From NCBI GenBank assembly GCA_028023455.1, contig JAQFVV010000064.1, positions 3,415,710 through 3,479,709 on the forward strand: a DNA stretch of 64,000 nt, read 5' to 3'. A program made the position numbers and the translations under genes. Under the pieces are notes generated by a model. The model did not search any database, had not been told where the DNA came from, and saw nothing but the letters and a program-made list of their open reading frames with translations. Below are positions 59,835-64,000 of this stretch, piece after piece; position 1 is the first letter of the stretch, and every line of letters begins with the position of its first letter. Source of the DNA: Epiperipatus broadwayi. Taxonomy: Eukaryota > Onychophora > Udeonychophora > Euonychophora > Peripatidae.

Positions 59835-60215
59835 AAGTCTAAATATTTGAAAAGAATGATGTTTAATAAATGTGTTTTACCAGTTCACTTATGAATCTGA
59901 GATATGGACATTTAGCAGAAGAGCAATAGACAGACTTCAGACTAACAAAATATGAAGAGATGTACATTAAGATTAACAAGAAATGAAATAAGAGAACAAA
60001 TAAATGTTACTGACATCATTCAAAGAATTAAGAGATTAAAGTGGTGTTGGGCTCCATATTGCTAGAAGAGATGATAATAGATGTGAGATGGGTGGATAAA
60101 GTAATGAAATGCTCTGGGGTGATGTGAAGAAAAGAGACTAGAGATCAGAAAAAATGGAGTGAACTTGGAGAGACCTTCATTCTGCAGTGGATCAATAATG
60201 GTTGGAAATGATGAT
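59835..60215 (+). mobile_element. RTE-type retrotransposon, 3' fragment
   Basis: The plus strand matches the last 430 bp or so of the element at 34090-36870: TTTAATAAATGTGTTTTACCAG, GCAATA-GACTTCAGA-ACAAAG-type blocks, GAAGAGATGATAAT, and the shared 3' end GAGACCTTCATTCTGCAGTGGAT followed by CAATAATGG. It is severely truncated at its 5' end, with several deletions and shifts. The tail ends in GATGATGTG-type short repeats as is usual for RTE. Confidence 0.85.
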
Positions 60216-61104
60216 GTGTGCATTATTATATATGTGTAATAAATCATTAAATCAAGTTTTAATTGAAACCTGCACAAGTTGTGCATTATTTAAAATATAT
60301 TAAGCTCAATTTTAAAAGCTATCAATTGAAACCAACAATATCTCTATACTACTCTCTTGCAAGTCTTACTTAAATTCTATCTAGGAAACAAACAAACATG
60401 CATATAATTTAAGGTAAACAAAATCATTTTAGAAGTGCATCCGCATTCATTTACTTCTTGTAGTTTTTATTTAAAAAAAAAAAGCTATTTTCACAATTTA
60501 GATTTGTAAAAGAGTAAAATCTTTTAAGCAACTTCAACAAGTTATACTATTCCCTTTGAAGTTATCAAACATTACCTCAATCTGATTTTGGTAGAACATA
60601 TGCTTTGGGATCTGCCTCAACAAGTACCCTGAAATGACCAATATTCTTTCAACATCGCCACATTCTTTTTGAAATACTATCATGCAGAGATTTGTAGAGT
60701 TTTTGATCAATAGGTAACACTTGAAAAAATTCGAATATTCTCTAATAAGCACATAAGAAGTTAATATCACTTCATATAATTACATATTTATGGTATTGAT
60801 AAAATAATTATTGACTTTTTTTGAAAGTATAGTATATACACATTACCAATAATTTTTATTTATATATATATATTTTTTTAAAATAAATCTGGTATTTTAT
60901 TTCCTTTTTTTAATCACTTAAATTTATTAGACAAATTACACCTATCAGCATATATGTGTCATGTACAAAGGCTCATTAAAATCTACATGAAAGCTTATGC
61001 TTACACTGTAACCGACAGTAAAATATTAAACTATTAGCTTTATATAAAAACCTCATTAAAGCTTTTGCTGAATCTTTAAAATCCATATGCTAGAATTAAT
61101 TATG
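60216..61104. other. AT-rich noncoding stretch
   Basis: I see no gene or recognised repeat. Confidence 0.5.
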
Positions 61105-61815
61105 TTAAGACAGAAGTAACATTGATGGAGTTCTGTTTGGTGGGCATGGGTCTGCACTCCCCTCTTCTTCTTCAGGGGTGTCTGGTTGTAGACATTAGGT
61201 ATCTGGTTTATGGTGTGGGCTGTTAACAATTTTGCCACTGCCCAGAACACCTGCTGGGGGGCTACATGGTCAAAGTTGGTGCTATTCCTGCTCTCATTGG
61301 CTGCTGTGTCCCCTGATAGGCTGGTTTTGGGCAGTGTCGAACTGGCTCTTTACTTATTACTTCTTAGTTTTTACCTGAGTTGGCTTTCCAATTTTGGGCA
61401 GGTAGACCGATTGTGGTCCCTGCTAATTGGGAGGCAGAGGTATTCAGAATGGTCTTGACATGGCTCAGCTGTGGTTCGAGAGTTTATTGCTTGGTGAACT
61501 TGGGCCTTGGACCTCGCTGTCTGTTGTGGTGGTTGGCACAATGCTGGACTTCACCTATTCAGCTGAAGCATTTGAGTCTTCGCTTCGGGGCTCTAGGGGT
61601 GGGATCATTGGGTGATGGTTAACTTCTCACAGCCAGGCCATGTGGATCCACATACAGATACACATTAATCACATTACAGCAATTTTTATGGATGTAATTA
61701 TTTTTGAACATATGTACATTTTACCTTGTTACATTGAATCACTGTGTAATCCCCAATGGGTAAGTGTACCCAAAGTTTTTGTAATCTTTTATGAATAAAG
61801 GTTACTTTGAGAAAA
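61105..61815 (+). mobile_element. GC-richer block ending in AATAAA and poly(A), probable retroposed sequence
   Basis: This block is about half G+C in a background near 30 percent, with sharp edges. Its right end has AATAAAGGTTACTTTGAG followed by A8, as expected for the 3' end of a Pol II transcript or a LINE/SINE tail. Three overlapping open frames (61210-61458, 61380-61622, 61427-61615) are rich in Leu, Trp, Ser and Gly but have no motif I know. A convincing target-site duplication is not visible. I read it as a recent retroposon 3' end of unknown family. Confidence 0.55.
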
Positions 61816-64000
61816 AAAAGAGAGAAGCAAACATTAACAGATCGAAACCAATGGTGATTACAGTATAATTGCTTATTAAGTGGTTCACTCTGTCCACTGG
61901 TAAATTAGCAAAGATATATACACAAAGAAAGTTCATCAAATATTGAAACATTTTTATTACATTTTAATATACACTAAAAAAATATATCAATTTTGTCATT
62001 TGAAGATATAGGTCAATAACATCCATCTTGGACATGTAAGACTTTTGCTTCCTCAGTCAGTACAAAATGAAAAATTGTATTAAATAATGTAAGACTTAGG
62101 TGTTTTAAACAAATCATGTTAGTCCAGTAGCATTATTAATTAAGATTAAATATAAGACAGCCTAGATATATCTCACAGCAGAGTAGACTTCAACAGTTAT
62201 TTATAGAGAAAAATCAAGGCATTATTCACCAACCTTCCTAATTATAGGCAATGAATATTTGAGTGGTTTTCTATCCATGTATTATATTCTAGAAAGAATA
62301 TGACATATTCATTTATTAACTAATATTAGATAGTTAGCTAAGTTTTCCTTGATCCATCTATATAAAAAAAAAAAAATCCAAGCTGATTGAAAATAATTTT
62401 TTAAGTTCATTCAACCCAGATCATAAGTATACAGGTGGATGTGTTACTTTTGTACTATAAAACTTCATTGCTGGATAATAATTATTCATTAGAGTAGAAA
62501 AATTATATAAATATATAAATCTTTTACACAGAATTATTACAATATCACTATATAAATAACAGGATGTATAACATATAAACAAGCTATTATGTATAATTTG
62601 TTTGGCTAAAAACAAAACAACAAAAATAAAAGATTATGCCCCCCCCCCCCCCCAATATATGTACACAAAACATTCATTAAAAAATAGAAAATGTATTTAA
62701 TTGACAACTAGAGAGGTGCTACTTATGAGTATATGTTCCCTGTCATTGCATGGATATTAGAAAGTTTATAAGCCTGTTCACTCTAATATTTATTTTATTT
62801 AATTGTAAAAAAAGAGATTTCAATTTTGGCGATATTGAATAAAGCAGAAATGACATCTCAGAAATCAAAGAGTATCAATTATGAATATTGTAATCCTAAT
62901 TTTAGAAAAAAGACATATGCTGTACATTAGGACTGTCAAGGATATTATTTTTAAAAAATAAGCCCATTGACTTTTCTTTATCTCATAAGCAGATTGTATC
63001 TATGTTCATAAGGATTCTTTTATTAGAAAGAAAATTATTGATAGGTTGAACAGATAGATTTATTTTCATTAGAAAATTTATTTACTGTTTGAAGTACAAT
63101 CTTGAAATTTTATATAATATATGTGACTAAATAACATACTTTTCTAAAATAATACATTGAATAATTTATTGACTGGGAGTTCCATGAAACATTTGAACAG
63201 CAGAAGTGAAAGCTGGAGACATGAACTATTGTCCACCACCTTACGATTGCACTAAACTACATAAAGCATAGAATTGATTAAGATTTGTCTTTAGGTTTTG
63301 TTTATATTTGCTGTTTCATGGGGTTTCCAATTCTCAATTTCTTTAGGGGAAAAAGTAAGAACACCTTGTGTATATATAAATCGTAATCTGTTATACTTCA
63401 GTAAATCTATTTTTATTGGCAAAAGAGGGATATAAGAGTAATAGCAATAAAGATTATAATCTGGATTATGAATTCATCAATCTTGTCAAATACATTGATG
63501 TATGTTAAAAGGCCTCAATATTTTGAAAAACAAAAGACTTAATTTTATATAAATGGGTTTTCCCCCAACAGAATAAGAATGCAATATTGAGGAAAATAAC
63601 ATTGTGAAAATAGCTACTGTTGAAAATTAGTTTTGCATGTTCCAATGTAAATTTGTACAAAGTTTAAACTAAATCTGTGAAGTTTAACATAGATTTTTAA
63701 GTCCAGTAACATTATAATCTTGCACAGAGTAACCAGTTAAATAGAGAATGATAAAAGCTGGGGTTTAACTAGCCAATTTTCATATTGGGAAACATAAATA
63801 TAATGATCTCCTAAAAATGATACTTGCAGCAAGAGGAGAGATATAATTTATTTTAAATTATAAATAATACTAATGATCAGACTGGGTACTAATTTTAAGT
63901 CTAACAGACCATGACCAATTTTCAAGACCATTAAACCCACCTTTAATTAACTAAACAGTAAACCTCCATAAATATGAAAATTATACTAGATTTAAATTAA
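61816..64000. other. AT-rich noncoding stretch
   Basis: It includes the C15 run at 62639-62653. I see no gene or repeat family. Confidence 0.5.
62639..62653 (+). repeat. Poly-C run (15 nt)
   Basis: Fifteen consecutive C form a homopolymer prone to length variation. Confidence 0.9.

Noticed and set aside
1-64000. CRISPR array, prophage, operon or other bacterial system
   Set aside because: No regularly spaced repeats, no ribosome binding sites and no bacterial genes; the DNA is eukaryotic.

Overview
This is AT-rich, gene-poor nuclear DNA from an animal. The evidence is one conserved metazoan spliceosome gene, AATAAA poly(A) signals, GT/AG splice-like signals, and many eukaryotic transposon types (non-LTR elements, a Penelope-like element, hAT, foldback elements, tRNA-derived repeats). 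Nothing looks bacterial. The repeat mix suggests an invertebrate, but I cannot name the phylum.

Genes. The only certain intact gene is SF3B3 (SF3b130) on the minus strand at 22.6-26.2 kb, a full-length 1216-codon frame without introns. A second candidate is a 117-residue secreted, lysine-rich protein at 54.3 kb on the plus strand, with splice-like and poly(A) signals around it. Two broken coding stretches are also present: an intronless decayed piece of the tuberin gene (TSC2) at 7.1-7.8 kb, and an unidentified exon-like stretch with one stop at 4.7-4.9 kb.

Mobile DNA, left to right. A small foldback family lies at 0.9, 32.3 and 53.3 kb. A non-LTR retrotransposon has two 5'-truncated copies at 8.5-10.2 and 14.6-15.5 kb. 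A hAT-type element with an internal 30-bp minisatellite lies at 30.5 kb. Penelope-like pieces face each other at 31.3-33.5 kb, with a foldback element inserted in the nuclease part. A nearly full-length, decayed RTE-type element lies at 34.1-36.9 kb, with a 3' fragment at 59.8-60.2 kb. A remnant of another LINE is at 40.6 kb. A GC-richer block ending in AATAAA and poly(A) lies at 61.1-61.8 kb. Several other foldback elements (11.5, 48.4, 55.9 kb) and tRNA-derived repeats are scattered through the window.

The most interesting signal is a set of repeats carrying type I hammerhead ribozyme motifs. One family (H1) occurs at 1.9-2.5, 10.2-10.5 and 44.3-45.1 kb; the last is a large inverted repeat with a ribozyme motif in each arm. 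A near-perfect 86-bp inverted repeat at 12.2 kb has a hammerhead as its central loop. A diverged tandem pair with a 278-bp period at 50.4-50.9 kb has a hammerhead-like core in each unit. A degenerate motif follows the Penelope-like nuclease at 33.3 kb. Core boxes, a constant 13-nt spacing between CUGANGA and GAAA, and compensatory changes in helix I support the reading. Hammerheads are known from Penelope-like elements and from small metazoan retrozymes, so the ribozyme class is not new; these particular carriers may be.

Apart from SF3B3, the candidate secreted-protein gene and possibly the ribozymes, the window looks like a graveyard of retroelements. I ran no searches; family names rest on recognised motifs.
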